From: Caprimulgus europaeus
Lineage: Eukaryota > Chordata > Aves > Caprimulgiformes > Caprimulgidae
NCBI GenBank assembly: GCA_907165065.1
Contig: OU015525.1
Span: forward strand, 41,088,037 to 41,152,036
Length of the DNA stretch: 64,000 bases
Direction: 5' to 3'
In this document: one piece after another, positions 26,801 through 39,105 of the stretch
Numbering within the stretch: the stretch's first letter is position 1
Layout: each line of letters begins with the position of its first letter
Position numbers and translations under genes: made by a program
Notes under the pieces: model-generated
What the model was told of the DNA's origin: nothing
Seen by the model: only the letters and a program-made list of their open reading frames with translations
Database searches by the model: none

Positions 26801-27219
26801 GAAAAGACTTTGTATGTCTGACTCACTCACAGAAGACATCGTTCTCCTCCCCAGCTCCTCCTCCTGGGCAATATGGGCATTTTACCCTGGAAAGTAAAGA
26901 CAGTTCTCTTTTTGACCTGCCCACATACAAGAGAAAACTTTATCATTTTATCCTCTGCTCATTTGCCTAAATCTGTCTTCAAGATGCCTGACTTTTCTTT
27001 GTGAAGAGCACAGTCAACAGTAGCTTTTTTTTTCCAAAGGACACATATTACTAGGCATTCTGCAGCTTAAATCTTTAAATGTCTTTAGGCACAATAATAC
27101 CAAGCTCTGTGCTTTGTGCCCTCTTCCTCAGGAATGGTACCATCAGCTGTGTGTTTTCCTTGGAGTGCAGCAGCAGACAAGCGCTGGCCCCCTGCAAAAC
27201 TTTAGGCAGCTATGATTGT
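20882..27219. other. Intergenic DNA with no recognised gene
   Basis: AT-rich. It includes a short (AT)n tract near 22787-22799 and a very AT-rich stretch at about 23030-23160. A stretch at about 24300-24620 is dense in homeodomain-like ATTA motifs and carries no recognised repeat. Open frames are short and unrecognised. Confidence 0.55.
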
Positions 27220-29150
27220 ACTATTGGGCCCAAAACCAAACACAGTACTTGAGGTGTAGCCTCACCAGTGCCAAGTACCGGGGAACAATCACTTCCCTAC
27301 TCCTGCTGGCCACACCATTTCTGATACAGGCCAGGATGTTATTTGCCTTCTTGGCCACCTGGGCACACTGCTGACTCATATTCAGGTCCTTTTCTGCCAA
27401 GCAACTTTCTAACTACTCTTCCCCAAGCCTATAGTGTTGCATGAGGTTTTGTGAGCCAAGTGCAGGACCCAGCACTTGGCCTTATTGGATCTCATACAAT
27501 TGGTCTCAGCCCATCGATCCAACCTGTCCAGATCCCTCTGCAGAGCCTTCCTACCCTCAAGTAGATCAACACTCCTATCCAGCTTGGTGTCATCTGCAAA
27601 CTTACTGAGGGTGCACTCGATCCCCTTGTCCAGATCCTTGATAAACAGAACTGGCTCAAATACTGAGCCCTGGGGAACACCACTTGTGACTGGACACCAA
27701 ATGGATTTAACTCCATTTCCCACAACTCTTTGGGGCCAACCATTCATTCAGTTTTCCACCCAGTGAAGAGTACACCCATCCAAGCCACGAGCAGACAATT
27801 TCTCCAGGAGAATGCTGTGGGAAATGGTGTCAAAGGCTTTACCAAAGTCTAGGTAGACAACATCTACAGCCTTTCTCTCATCCACTAAGCAGGTCACCTT
27901 GTCATAGAAGATCAGGTTAGTCAAGCAGGACCTGCCTTTCATAAACTCATGCTCACTGGGCCTGATCATCTTGTCCTGCACATGCTGCATGATGACCCTC
28001 AAGATGATCTGCTCCATAACCACTTCCAGGACCAAGGTCAGACTGACAGGCCTGTAGTTCCCCAGGTCCTCCTGACCCTTCTTGTAGATGGGCATCACAT
28101 TTGCTAACCTCCAGTTCACCTGGACCTTCCTGGTTAGCCAGAACTGCTGATGGAAAGGGGCTTGGTGACCACTTCTGCCAGCTGCCTTAGTACCCTTGGG
28201 TGGATCCCATCTGGCCCCATAGACGTGTGTGTCTAAGTGGTGTGGCAGGTTGCTAACCATTTCCCCTTGGACTGTGGGGGCTTCATTCTTCTCCCCATCC
28301 CTGTCTTCCTGATCAGGGGGCTGGATACGCAGAGAACAACTGATTTTACTATGAAAGACTGATGCAAAGAAGGTATTAAATATCTCTTTTCTTTTACGGT
28401 AGTAGCCAGATTAAGTTCTAGTTGGGCTTTGACCCTTCTAATTTTCTCCCTGTGTACCCTCACAATATCCTTGTAGTCCTCCTAAGTTGCCTGCTCCTTC
28501 TTCCAAAGGCCATAAACTCTGCTTTTTTTCCTGAGTTCCAGCCAAAGCTCTCTGTTCAGCCAGGCCAATCTTCTTCCCCACCAGCTCGTCTTTCAGCACA
28601 TGGGGATAGCCTGCCCATGTGCCTTTAAGATTTCCTCTTGAGTCCTTCCTGGACTGCCTTCAGAAAGATTTTGCCAATCAGGCTATTAAACAGGCCAAAG
28701 TCTGCTCTCTGGAAGTCCAAGGTGGCAGTTCTGCTGACCCTCCTCCTTACCGCTCCAAGAATTGAAAACTCTATAATTCCATGATCACTGTGCCCAAGAC
28801 AGTCCCCAGCCATCACATCGCCACATGTCCTTCTCTGTTCACAAACAACAGGACCAGTGGGGTGCTTTCCCTAGTTGGCTCACTCACCAGCTGTGTCAGT
28901 AAGTTGTCTTCCACACACTTCAGGAACTTCCTTGATTGCTTCCTCTCTGTTGTATTGTATTTCCAGCAGACATCTGGCAAGTTGAAGTCTCCCAGAAGAA
29001 CAAGGGCTGGGGTCATGAATATAGAATTATATAGAATGCTTACAGAATATTTCTTCTGCCTCTTCATTCTGGTGGGCCAGTCTATACCAGAGTCTCACCA
29101 TGATATCTGCCATGTTGGCCTTCCCCCTGATTCTTACCCATAAACACTTT
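27220..29150 (-). mobile_element. CR1 LINE, long antisense fragment with EN and RT remnants
   Basis: Reading the minus strand, the right end encodes part of the AP-type endonuclease domain (GDFNLPDVCWKYNT, then GDCLGHSDHGIIEF). Reverse transcriptase blocks follow: [40 protein letters not shown] and the catalytic-site core FADDTK. The frame is broken in several places between these blocks (about 28260, 28600 and 27745), so it cannot make a working protein. It is truncated at both ends: the N-terminal endonuclease part is missing and the typical octamer tail is not seen near 27200. The family is an avian CR1. Confidence 0.93.
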
Positions 29151-30760
29151 TAAATTGATCAATTTGTTCATTTGTTTCATATATCTAACAGCTTTGTTAT
29201 GAGTAAAACTAATGCCAGCCATCTAAAGGTTTGTTACTGGAAGGTCAATAATAAAAATAGCTCTCTCAGAACTGTCTGTGTAGCTTCTCTGGCTGTGGTG
29301 TTTTGTTTTGTTTTGTTTTTTTTTTCAGTGCAGTCAAACACTGTAGACAATTGCTTTCCTGTATTTTTACTACTACCTATGAAATGGAGCTTTTGGTACA
29401 ACCCTTTTGAAGTTCAGTGCAGAGAAAGGCAAGTTTGGGGCTAGAGACTAGTTACTGTGTGAAGAGCAGCTAGAAGAACAAGTTTCTGTTTGACAACAAA
29501 ATTCAACATTTTGAAACACTAGGACAAAAGTGGGACAAAGTGCCACACATATACATGATTGCCAAATGCTAAACAAGTCTCTAAAGGAGCCATCAAATAT
29601 AGCTGGTGGTGAGCAGAATGTGACCTATCCTAAATACATTGTGTGCCCTTTAAGTCCCTTGTCACTTACCACGTCCACTCTCCATCTGAAACTAGCAATG
29701 AGCTGTAACCCTCCACTACCATACTGAAGCCTCTAATTTAAGCATCTAAATTATACATCATCATTGTCATCTTGACTACTTATGGGATGATAAGGTCCTT
29801 AGGTCAGTCCGGTGCAAGAGCAGGGAAATTAACATGTTTATGTACTTGCATGAGCATGTGCTTTGGAAACAGGCTCCTCCTGTTACCTTACATCTTGCAA
29901 AGTTCTGGTTGCAACACCATTCTTTATCACTGGGGTTTACCTTGCAATTTTCTCCTAATAAACTAGCATCTCCTCTGGTTTGTTTCATAAGCAGGAATTC
30001 ATCACTGAATCATTTCACCTTACCCTTCCCTTAATCTGCTGCTTTTGCCATGTAATTACTGCTTACAGCGCAAGACACCTGGAGTTACCTTACACCCTGA
30101 TTCTGCATTGGTTGGCACCTTGTTTGGAACAACCGTTCACTGGGGCTTTGAGACCCACCTTCAGCCTCAGGGTGAATTTCAGCTTCACCTTTTGCCTAGA
30201 ATATGCAATAGTTAATTGTGCATACAAGTACGTAACTCCTATACAATTATTAGCACCAAGGGCGTAGAATTTTCCACCATATTTCTTGGTGTAAGTTACA
30301 TCAAATTATGTGAACTATCATTTTATTTCAGCGGAAATGAAAAATGCCCCACGATTCCCCTTAAACCATAATCTGAATTGTGTTTACAACATAGATGTGT
30401 GGACCAGAGCGCACCGTGACTTTATTCAAATTCTTCCCTTCTATGACTTGCTGATAAACAAGACAAGACCTTTCATATCACTTATTCAAAATGCCAAGTA
30501 CGGCAAATAAGTACTGCTCTCTGCATTTGCCTTTTTACATGGACAGTGTGTGGAAGATGTCATGGTGATGGAGACAAGTTGAGAAGGTAACAGGAAAAGC
30601 GCAGCCTTACGGGCAGGAACATGGCTCTCTGTTCCATCTTGGAAAAATTACACTACAGAGGTGCGGGACTGTGGTTTTAAAGCTGGATAATGTATGTATG
30701 GAAAACTGAGGAACCACAAATGTCACTTTAAAGATGTGAAATAATGATAATCAGGCAGTT
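29151..30760. other. Intergenic, no recognised gene
   Basis: A short (TTTTG)n/T-rich tract lies near 29298-29328. Several open frames of 60-95 codons overlap here without any recognisable domain. Confidence 0.5.
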
Positions 30761-30768
30761 TCACTGTT

Positions 30769-31005
30769 TTATTGGGAGACATTTATGATCAGCATCTCCC
30801 TTTTTATTTCCGTTTTATGGGCAAGCTGGAGAACAGTAGATGATGATACAAAGAAGCGTTTAACTTCATCACGGCAATAAAGGCGCAGCAGCGGGAGGAA
30901 AGCGCACTCGCTTTCCAAGGCCTTGGCCAGGTCGTTCCTCAAGGCCGAAGCCAGATGCCACCTGTGATGCCCTGTCCGGGGCGGGTGGGGCGCGGAGGGA
31001 GGCCA

Positions 31006-31081
<76 letters not shown>

Positions 31082-31560
31082 CGGTTCCATGCTGGGGGAG
31101 CCTCCCAGCAGGCGGCCTTGGGCACCCACCTGGGACCGACACCCGCTTCCCCCGAGCCGGACGGCTTCCCCGCCGGCCTCACGCACAGGTCCGCCGGCGG
31201 AGCGCTGCCTGACCCGGTCCCGCACCGCGCCACTCCCCTGGCCGCCTCCGCCTGCCGCACGGAGCGTGCAGGGCCACCCCTTGGGCCACGGCGGGCAGGC
31301 AGGTGCGGGGCAGTCAGCGCCGGCGGTGAGCGCGGGGGCCCCGCCGGCTGCGGAAGCCGGGGGCAGGACGGGAGGCGGCAGCCGCGGCGGGAGGGGAGGC
31401 TCAGCCCTGCCGGGGTAGGGCCGGGGGGAGGTGGCGAGGGGGCCAGGGCGGCGGGGAGACGGGGATCCCCTCCCCGGGGCCGCAGCCCGGCTGCCCGTGG
31501 CCGGGAGGTGCGGAGGGACGGGAGGCAGCGGGCTGAGTCCGGCAGGTCGGTGGTGGGCAC
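30769..31560 (-). CDS. Unrecognised 263-codon minus-strand open frame, doubtful gene
   Basis: A single open frame from an ATG inside the CpG island to a TAA. The TAA lies within an AATAAA on the minus strand (30773 down to 30768). The N-terminal half is Pro/Arg/Ser-rich and the middle is a ~24-residue alanine run from the CAG repeat. The last ~65 residues, in less GC-rich DNA, include 'ECAFLPLLRLYCRDEVKRFF'. I recognise no family. GC-rich islands often carry long chance frames on several strands, and competing frames exist here. The stop overlapping a poly(A) signal and the continuation outside the GC-rich core are the only points in favour. Confidence 0.15.
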
Positions 31561-31640
31561 TCCTTCTGCTGAGCCTCGTCGTTCCCGTCCGAAGCACTGT
31601 GAAGGAAATGGTATGGTCTAAACGCACGATAAAAATTGAG
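30880..31640. promoter_or_regulatory. CpG island with CAG repeat, upstream of SDR16C copy A
   Basis: GC-rich, CpG-dense block flanked by AT-rich DNA. It lies 0.4-1.1 kb upstream of the first recognisable exon of SDR pseudogene A on the + strand. A possible + strand donor is GCG/GTGAGC near 31325. It could be the ancestral promoter and non-coding first exon of copy A, or the promoter of an unrecognised transcript on either strand. G-rich runs near 31390-31480 could form G-quadruplexes. Confidence 0.6.
31008..31079 (+). repeat. (CAG)24 microsatellite
   Basis: Twenty-four uninterrupted CAG triplets inside a CpG island. Depending on frame it would encode polySer, polyGln or polyAla on the + strand, or polyAla, polyLeu or polyCys on the - strand. 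No protein context supports any of them. Confidence 0.97.
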
Positions 31641-32039
31641 GTTCGTAACTCCCAGGTCCAGGCTTCTCTGTGCAGTTGGTAAATTGCTCGCCAATGAAAA
31701 TAGGCTGTGTGATTTGGGCCGCGAATGAAAACAAAAAGTACTCTGTAGCCATTGCCACATCGTACGGGTATAAAATGTGCGTTACTAAACCTTTTTAAGA
31801 ACCTGCATGGAAGCTGAGGACTCTGGAATGAAACAGCAGATTTAGCAGAAGATACTAGCTTTAATCCTACTAGTAAGGAGCCATCAGTTTACACAAAACA
31901 AGTCTTCAGCAATGTATTTTGTACCTGCACAAAGAACAATGAGAAAGAAATAGCTGTTAGAAACTCAATCCCTTTATTAAGTCCGTATCTCGATGTTTTG
32001 AAGGGACAGTAACATTGTATTTCTGGGTTTGTATAACAG

Positions 32040-32399
32040 AAGAGCAGTGTTTGTGCCTGAAAAATCATGTTGCTTTCAGAAGCATCCTGAAGATACTACA
32101 GTTCCTGATTTTATTTATTTTAACTTTTTGAGAATATAATCTTATTCATATTTCCTCGATGCAAAAAAAAAAAACTTTTGCTGGGGAAATAGTGTTTATT
32201 ACTGGCTTTGCAAATGGGATTTGAAGGCAGATTGCCTTAAATTTTGCTCCTTTGAAAGCAACCTTGATTCTTTGGGACATTGATGATGAAGGTAACAAAT
32301 AAATAAGCAGATTATCCCCCAAAAATGGAGCTAAATGAGTGTTTGCCTACCACTGTGACTACTAACAATAGGGAGGAAGTCTATGAACAGGGAGACAAG
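32040..32399 (+). pseudogene. Copy A exon 2: N-terminal anchor and Rossmann NAD-binding region, broken
   Basis: Acceptor 'gtataacag' ends at 32039; the likely ATG is at 32067. A frame slip follows within a few codons, then a hydrophobic stretch (LKILQFLILFIL). From 32180 the frame reads AGEIVFITGFANGI, then TGA at 32222-32224 exactly where the family has glycine of the TGxxxGxG motif (GGA to TGA). RQIALNFAPL and LILWDIDDEGN follow, then TAA at 32300 and TGA at 32336. Another frameshift near 32363 is needed to read NNREEVYEQGDK up to the donor gtaaga. A working cofactor site is not possible. Confidence 0.88.
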
Positions 32400-32999
32400 G
32401 TAAGATATAGCTTCTGGCTTCTAATTTGGCTTCTTCCGAATTTTTTCTTCTTTTGTTTCTTTACATGATATAGAATTTTATTTTATTTTATTTTATTTTT
32501 TTTTTTAGGAAGTGTACTATTCACTAAAGGGAAGTATTCATGCAGGGCAATGACTTTCTCTTTTTGACAGGTGGCTTCTAGATGGAACTTAAAGTATGTT
32601 TGTAATAAAGTAACTGGGTTTATTCTGTTCTGTTGAGATTTATCCATTTCCAGTCTTCATTGTGAGATGGTAACTTCTTTTAGGTTAAGGGTATAGTAAA
32701 ACATACAGCAGAGGTTAGCTCCATGTATTAGCTTGTTTAGTCTTTAAAATTTCTTTAACATCTCAAGAATAATAAAAAAAACCAGTGGAAATTGGGGTGG
32801 GGGGTCCTTTTCTTTGTCCGTTTGTTAGAAAACTGTAGTTCTGTAAGGGTGATCTGGAGTGTAATGGTTTCAAAAATATCATCAGGACATGGCTGGTCTC
32901 CAGTCAAATTGATGATTCAGCTTCAGTTTATTTTTTGGTGAATCCAGCTGGAAAGTAAGGTAGAGAAGGACTCCATTTTAAATGAGACTCTTCTGCTGT

Positions 33000-34739
33000 G
33001 CTGACCTATGCTTTGTAAACTTTTTTTTTTCTTTCTATTATCAGAGTCCAGAAATCAGACATTAAGTTAACTTGATTAATCTTGACTTGTCCTTTAACTC
33101 ATACTGCCTGAAAATATTTCCCAGTATAACCTCGCTTATAATCCAGTTACCCACTCTGCCTTTTCATCCAAGGATAAATTCTCAGTATGTACTTAAATAC
33201 ATGACTCTCAAGTCACATCTTTGAAATTCTGTGTCCAAAGACATACATAAGAGAAAATAGATAAAATACTTAATGACACATGAATGTTGATAGATTGTTT
33301 TGGAGTAGCCTTAAAATGTAGCATTAATTTTCTATGAGTTGTTGGAGGGACTTTTTGGTTTGTGGTTGTTGCTTTTCATTTTAACCAAAACAGGTTAATT
33401 CTTTTTGAACACAGCTATGAAAGTTTGAAATAAGTGTTTTTCCTCAAGAAATGTTCTCCATGAGAAGTAATTCTAAAGGGTAAGTTGGATTCAGGATCTG
33501 TAAGTATCTGGAACTGCAATTCTCATTCTTGCAGTCAGGAAGGTATTATTTTACCCATATTTCTTAGCAGCATTTGGGGCACAGGCAATTAACAGTGCAC
33601 AAAAAAAAAAAAAAAATCCATTTGGGGCCATTGGTTGTAGATGTTAAGGACCACAAGTGGTATCATAGTATTACTTGGATAGTGCAGGCAAGGTTATATC
33701 ATACTGTAATGGTATCCCTGTAGAGATGAGCAAGTTGTTGAGCATTCTGTACTGACTCAACACGCAGTGTTCAAGGAGGACGATCTTTGCCAATTACTTA
33801 GGCAGTACAGATATTATCCTCACTGTGTGAGACCTTGGTTATGACTCCTGCAATTCTGGAGTAAGAATTCCAGTAATTTCAACAATCTTGATATATGTTA
33901 TCACTTCCCAGCAAGATGAAAAATCAGTCTGAGCAACTTGTGGCCAGTACTTCAAATGTAACACTTGATCTGTATTTGCAATGATACTATAAATCAAATG
34001 GAATTTTATTTAGGAATCAAATTTGATTCAGGAATCTTCTAGAATCTTTTTTTTGCAAGAAAAAAACTCACTTTAGAATTTACCAAGATCAAGTGTCCTT
34101 AAAAAATAACATTTTAAATTGTCATTAAATACCTGTTCTCATAAATTCTGCTTCTTGCCAAGACATGCACCAAAATGATTAGTTTAAGCTTTTGTAAGAA
34201 ATTCCTCTGTCAGACTTTCTTGTTGATGCTGAAAGTTTTGAAATTATTTGTTTGTTCTTAGTTTAGTAGAGTCTCAAAATGTTTGTTTTGTGCACTCAAG
34301 TAATTTTCAGTCTCCAAACACATTAACCGAATCAGCCACAGGGCTCCAGCCTGCAGAATTTGCTGTGCTCATATCAGCAGAGAATATGCTGAAGTGCACA
34401 GACTGACCTACAAGCAGAAACTCAAAGAGCTGTTTTAAATTCAGGAATCGCTGTTGAGGTGTTAAACTGTCGTTAACAATACCAACATCTTTGTAGGTAT
34501 TGGCATAAATCAAACACTGGAGACCAAAATTTTTTTAGATCAAGAGTTTTTTCAGCCAGGGGTCTCCTCTACTCTTGGAAATCTCTTCAACTTTTTGATT
34601 GGTAATAGGAAAAATCTTGAACTTGGACACAGAAAATAAAGATATAGCAGAAAAGCTAAATTAATTGCTTTTATTTGGTATATTAACTGCAGAAAAACTT
34701 AGGTATTTTCCCATAATGGAAGTTTTCTTTCTAGGAAGG
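33000..34739. other. SDR copy A intron 2, first part, nothing recognised
   Basis: AT-rich intronic sequence with short T and A runs (for example 33600-33617). No repeat family or exon was recognised in this part. Confidence 0.5.
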
Positions 34740-36210
34740 AAATCAGATCATCAAAGTCCCTAAAGAAGAGGTTTTATAATAGACTGATGAAGGGAACAGC
34801 AGCTAATTTTCAGGATCAAACAGTGTCAACCTGGGAATTCTGAAGGAATTCTGAGGGAAATCAGATATGGATCTCATCAGCTAGAAGTGCATGGCAGGAG
34901 TTTTGCTACAACAGCTGTCCAAGGAACAAAGAGTAGCAAATGTGCCAGCTTTAAAGAGCACTTGAGAAGACATCAAGAAATTACAAAACTTATACAGAAA
35001 AAATGGTGTGAATTATAATAAGGAAAAGAATTAACAGACACCTGGAGAAATACATAATGGAGAATAATCAGCTTGACTTTTTGTAAATGGAAGTCAGGAT
35101 TCCAAATTTTTTGTGGGTTAGTGAGCAAACAGCTCAAATGAAGCCAGATTTTAAAAAGTGCTGCTATGTTGTCATGTGAAGAAAAAGAGGATCATCATAT
35201 GGATCAACACAGGGGTTAAAAGGTACGAGTGAGGAGAAAATACAGACACATCCCACAAAGGAAGAGCTGGCTAATCCTGCCATGCTCAACAGTGTCTGGA
35301 TGCATTTGTGCAGGTGGAAAGCTGCTAGTATGTGAGTCCTGCTTGTCTGTGGCAAGAAGGAAGCCTCACACAGCTGGAGGAGTATCAAACTAGTCTTCAC
35401 TAAATACTAATGTTCCCTGAGAGAGCCAAAGGAAGGTCAAATGTTGGGGCATGACATCCAAGTATCGATTTCCAAATTGCCCGACAGTAGCAAATCTGTG
35501 ATTTTTATGTTTTTCTAACTATTCTGTAGTTTCTGAGACATCAAACAATTGCTTGCTTCTAGCACAGAAATCTCTGCAGTGCAGCTGATTCTTAATACTA
35601 TAAGTAAATCTTGGCCATCTGCTTTGATATCAATGCAAATCATGGAATAAAATCTTTTTATAACTAACCCAAATTGAGTTAATGGTGATTTTGGCCTTCT
35701 CTCCAAGTTATGCTATCTATTTCATAGTACATGCCTCTGTACTCAAAGGATTGGTATCCCTCAGGGATCTGCACTGAATTCTTTCCTATTCAGTAGGAAT
35801 GATCAGGAAAAGAGGTTGAACAGGCTTGGCTGAGGAATACAGATTCTCACAATACCAGAAATAGGGGACAAGAAACATTCGGGTTGCAATTAAAGCATGC
35901 CCACAGTGCCCACTAAAGCTTTGTAACTCATTACCCTAGGTTCCTGTGGAAACCAAAAGTATTCTGGTTTTGAAGAAGCAATTACAGGAATTCTTGGGGA
36001 AAAAAAAAAAATCATTGGGATATATTAAATACAAAGATACAGATACCTTATATAACTCAGGAAGATCCTAAGCTGCAGAGTGTGAAAAGCTGAGGAGTAC
36101 ACTGGAGGAGACCTTAGTGTCCTGGTCCCTTTTTTACTGCTTTCCACCATGAGACAAGGGCTGTGGGGCTAGATGGACCTTTAATCTGCAGTACAACAGT
36201 TCTTATGTAT
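34740..36210 (+). mobile_element. Old CR1-like LINE inside SDR copy A intron 2
   Basis: Highly diverged sense-strand LINE. Recognisable pieces are an RT-like stretch near 35056-35085 (NQLDF), the RT motif GIPQGSALNSFLFS near 35750-35795, and a tail near 36160-36207 reading 'ggctagatggaccttt...cagttcttatg', which resembles the 3' end of older reptilian CR1 families. Many stops and gaps; boundaries are approximate. Its age suggests insertion while the host gene may still have been active. Confidence 0.6.
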
Positions 36211-36331
36211 TTACATTTCCATTAGAGATATAAATTATTGCAAGTATCACTAAACATTTTGATAAATGAAGCACAAAAGGCTAGGGTACCTTCTAAAGCT
36301 TTCGGTTTATCCTTTTTTTTTTTTTATTCAG

Positions 36332-36458
36332 GTTAGAAAGGAAGTTGGGGATGTTACTATTCTAATCAACAATGCTGGCATACTGCTTGGGAAAAAAGTT
36401 CTGTGACATTCCAGATGCGGATTCTGAAAAGAACTTAAAAGTCAACTTCCTTGCTCAG
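36332..36458 (+). pseudogene. Copy A exon 3: NNAG region with 1-base frameshift
   Basis: Acceptor after a long T tract (ttattcag). The exon reads VRKEVGDVTILINNAGILLG, matching the SDR16C exon that starts VKKEVGD and carries the NNAG motif. A run of six A at 36392-36397 has one base too many: the next codons give GTT CTG TGA, whereas removing one A continues in frame to VNFLAQ at the exon end. Exon length is 127 rather than the expected 126. A homopolymer assembly error is conceivable, but other exons also carry disablements. Confidence 0.9.
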
Positions 36459-37847
36459 GTTTGGGTAATGTATTTTTTTTCCCTCCTGGGTGACTGAAAG
36501 GTACAGGCAAGTACTTTAGTGTGAAAATCACTTTGGTGGTACCTACCTGGGGAACTCAGTTTGGAACAAGGATGGGCTTGAATGGGGGAAGATACTTTTT
36601 TTTTTTTTTCAATCATCCTATAATTGAAGACACACCAAATTGACAGTCTCCCACTACGTCTCAGTAATGCTAACCCAAACCTGCCTAGGCACTCTGCTAA
36701 ATGCAAAGTTTGTGCAACCGAATTGTGAAATGTGCTCTGTCTGTAACAGCTGTGGCTGCAGTTAGTGCTGACGTGATGGCACATGACTTTCTGACTCCTG
36801 ATGTTTACTGACATCAGAGGGCTTTGTCTAACAGACTTGTAGCATTCGGGGAGGCACAGCCATGTTGCATGCGTTGGTGTCAATCTTCAGGTTGTGCTTT
36901 CATCTGCTGAATATACATAGAAAACTAATCTACATAGGATGTATTATCTTTGCTTTTTTATGTACTTCTGAAGGAATTTGCTGTTATTTGGGATCTCAAT
37001 CATCCTTTAGGAGATTTTGTTGTGAGGGAGTGTTACTCTTACCTGCTTTTGCATTTGATGTTTATATGTCTGAGTGAGCAGCCTGCATCAGGGACAAATG
37101 TGGCAGTATTGCAAATCCCTCTCCAAATGGCATTTTTCACCAGAGAATCATTGCAGCTAGAAGTCCTCTAATCATTTCCCATTTCACAGAGCATCATTCT
37201 TCCAAATACTTGAGGCAGAGGCAGATGGTCTTCCTGGCGGGTCTGAAGAGACATAGGGCAGGAGGACAGCGACCATGGGCCCTCAACTGAAAAAAATTGT
37301 ACTAGGCACACACATCTGATGTCAAATACACATTGTGGCATATCTCAGCTATTGAAATAAATTTGTTATTGCTCTTGCCTTCTTTCTTCTCTTCCTCCTC
37401 ATAAAACACTAGCGTCCTTCTTATATAGTTAATATCACCCACAGTGATGGTGTGGAGGCCTGGAGTTGTCAGGCAGTTCGGTTTGTGACAGAGAGGGCCC
37501 ATAGACAGCGGAGTTCCCCTTGATGTGTTGACTTCTAGCTCCCTCTTGTGTACCAAATCTTTGGCAATAGTCAGAGGACTCAAACCATGAGGAACCAGGA
37601 GGCAGAGAAAATAAAAACTTTGCTGCTTTTAATAACCTGATTTTAATACTGACAGATCTTCAGAGAAGGGCAGTCATTCAAGGGAATGCTCTCTCTCTCA
37701 CTTATAAATTCTTACAGAGATAGAAGGTCAGTTGGGCGTCTTGTATATCGAAGCCCCAGAAAGCAAATTGGGTTGTAAAGCCTAATTTGGAATGTAACAT
37801 TTTTTCCATCTCTAGTTATGAAAGGATTTTTTTAATATGTGTCTCAG

Positions 37848-37947
37848 ACTTGCAAGGCCTTTCTTCCAGCCATGATCACCTCTACCCGTGGGTACCTGGT
37901 TAGCACAGCCAGTGTAGCAGGATTGTTGGGAGTCTACAGAATGTCAG
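37848..37947 (+). pseudogene. Copy A exon 4: active-site serine segment
   Basis: 100 bases, 33 codons plus one base, the same length and phase as in SDR16C5. Reads TCKAFLPAMITSTRG, then LVSTASVAGLLG, which contains the catalytic serine region. Acceptor 'gtctcag' and donor 'gtaagt' are good. No stop or frameshift within this exon. Confidence 0.9.
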
Positions 37948-38944
37948 GTAAGTATCGTCAAGTGCCGTTACAAGTTAGATCTACATGCTGATAACTCTTC
38001 TTGGAGATCTCATAAATGCTTGGCTTAAGCATTTTATACTGACATATTGAACACTCAGGAAGAGCCTGCAGATATGAAAGCTGGCGGTGTATTCACGAGG
38101 ATGATGGTGGCATGTTGCCTGAGTGACACAGGGAGCTCACCGCAGATTTTACTGTCTGACTGCAGCCTGTCTTATCTCCACAGAAGGACAATGCAGCAGT
38201 ACATGTGCAGTGAGAGGGAGCCCTGCATACAGGTTGTCTCACACTTTCTCATGCTAGGTTTTCTGCAGATAAATGTTCAGAGTCCTGAGACATATGTGAG
38301 TTATATCCAGAACTATACATTTAGTTGGAAAATGGTTTTCAGATCCAGAAGGCATTTTGGCAGAATTTTCATTAGAATTAATTAGAATGAACTGTGTTTT
38401 AAGCTATTTAACAGCTCCATATTTTCAGCTGTTTCCCTCAGGAGAGCTGTCTGCTACAGTCCTGACTATTTCATCAGCCTGGGTCTGCTGTTCCGTCTCT
38501 CCTCAAGCCTCTCTGACATCCTGATCTTATCTCTTAAGTTGCCCAATAAGAATGTAAACCTCAGTGTAATAAGTCTCTTGTTTCTTCTGCTGATTGATGG
38601 TCTTACTGTAGTGTTTATTTGCCACCTGTTATCATTGTGTCAGATTTGGTACTGATAATAGATCATGTTCAGCTTTCATCATTTAACTGTAAGCCTTATG
38701 AGAGTAGACCTGCCCACCCATGCATTATAACTTTTTACACCTTAGCTATGCATTTTTAGGTTGTATGGTTCCATCATCCACTATGGGTGAATCCCTGAAG
38801 AATAACAGTCTCTGATGCCAGTTTTTTGAAGGTACTCTTTCAGCAAAATCGGGTTTTGTTGTATCTAACAACTATTTTCATACACATTTGAAAAAGCCTT
38901 AGAAAACCACATATAAATTCCTATATTAAAATAAGGTTCTAACA

Positions 38945-39105
38945 GTTGCAGAATTGTAGACTAATTTAGGTTGGAAGGAATCTCTGGAAATTATTTGGTC
39001 CCTACCCCCAAACAGAAGCAGGCTCAACTTAGATCAGGTTGCACAGGGCCTTGTGAGGGCAAACATAATTATCTCCAAGGATGGAGTTCCATATGTTCAT
39101 CAAAC
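38945..39105 (-). mobile_element. CR1 3'-end fragment, antisense, in copy A intron 4
   Basis: Reads as the reverse complement of a CR1 tail: 'cagaattgtagactaattta' then 'ggttggaaggaatctctgg' and 'caggttgcacagggccttgt'. Short and 5'-truncated. Confidence 0.75.

Noticed and set aside
28781..29143. 120-codon + strand frame
   Set aside because: Antisense shadow of the CR1 endonuclease region.
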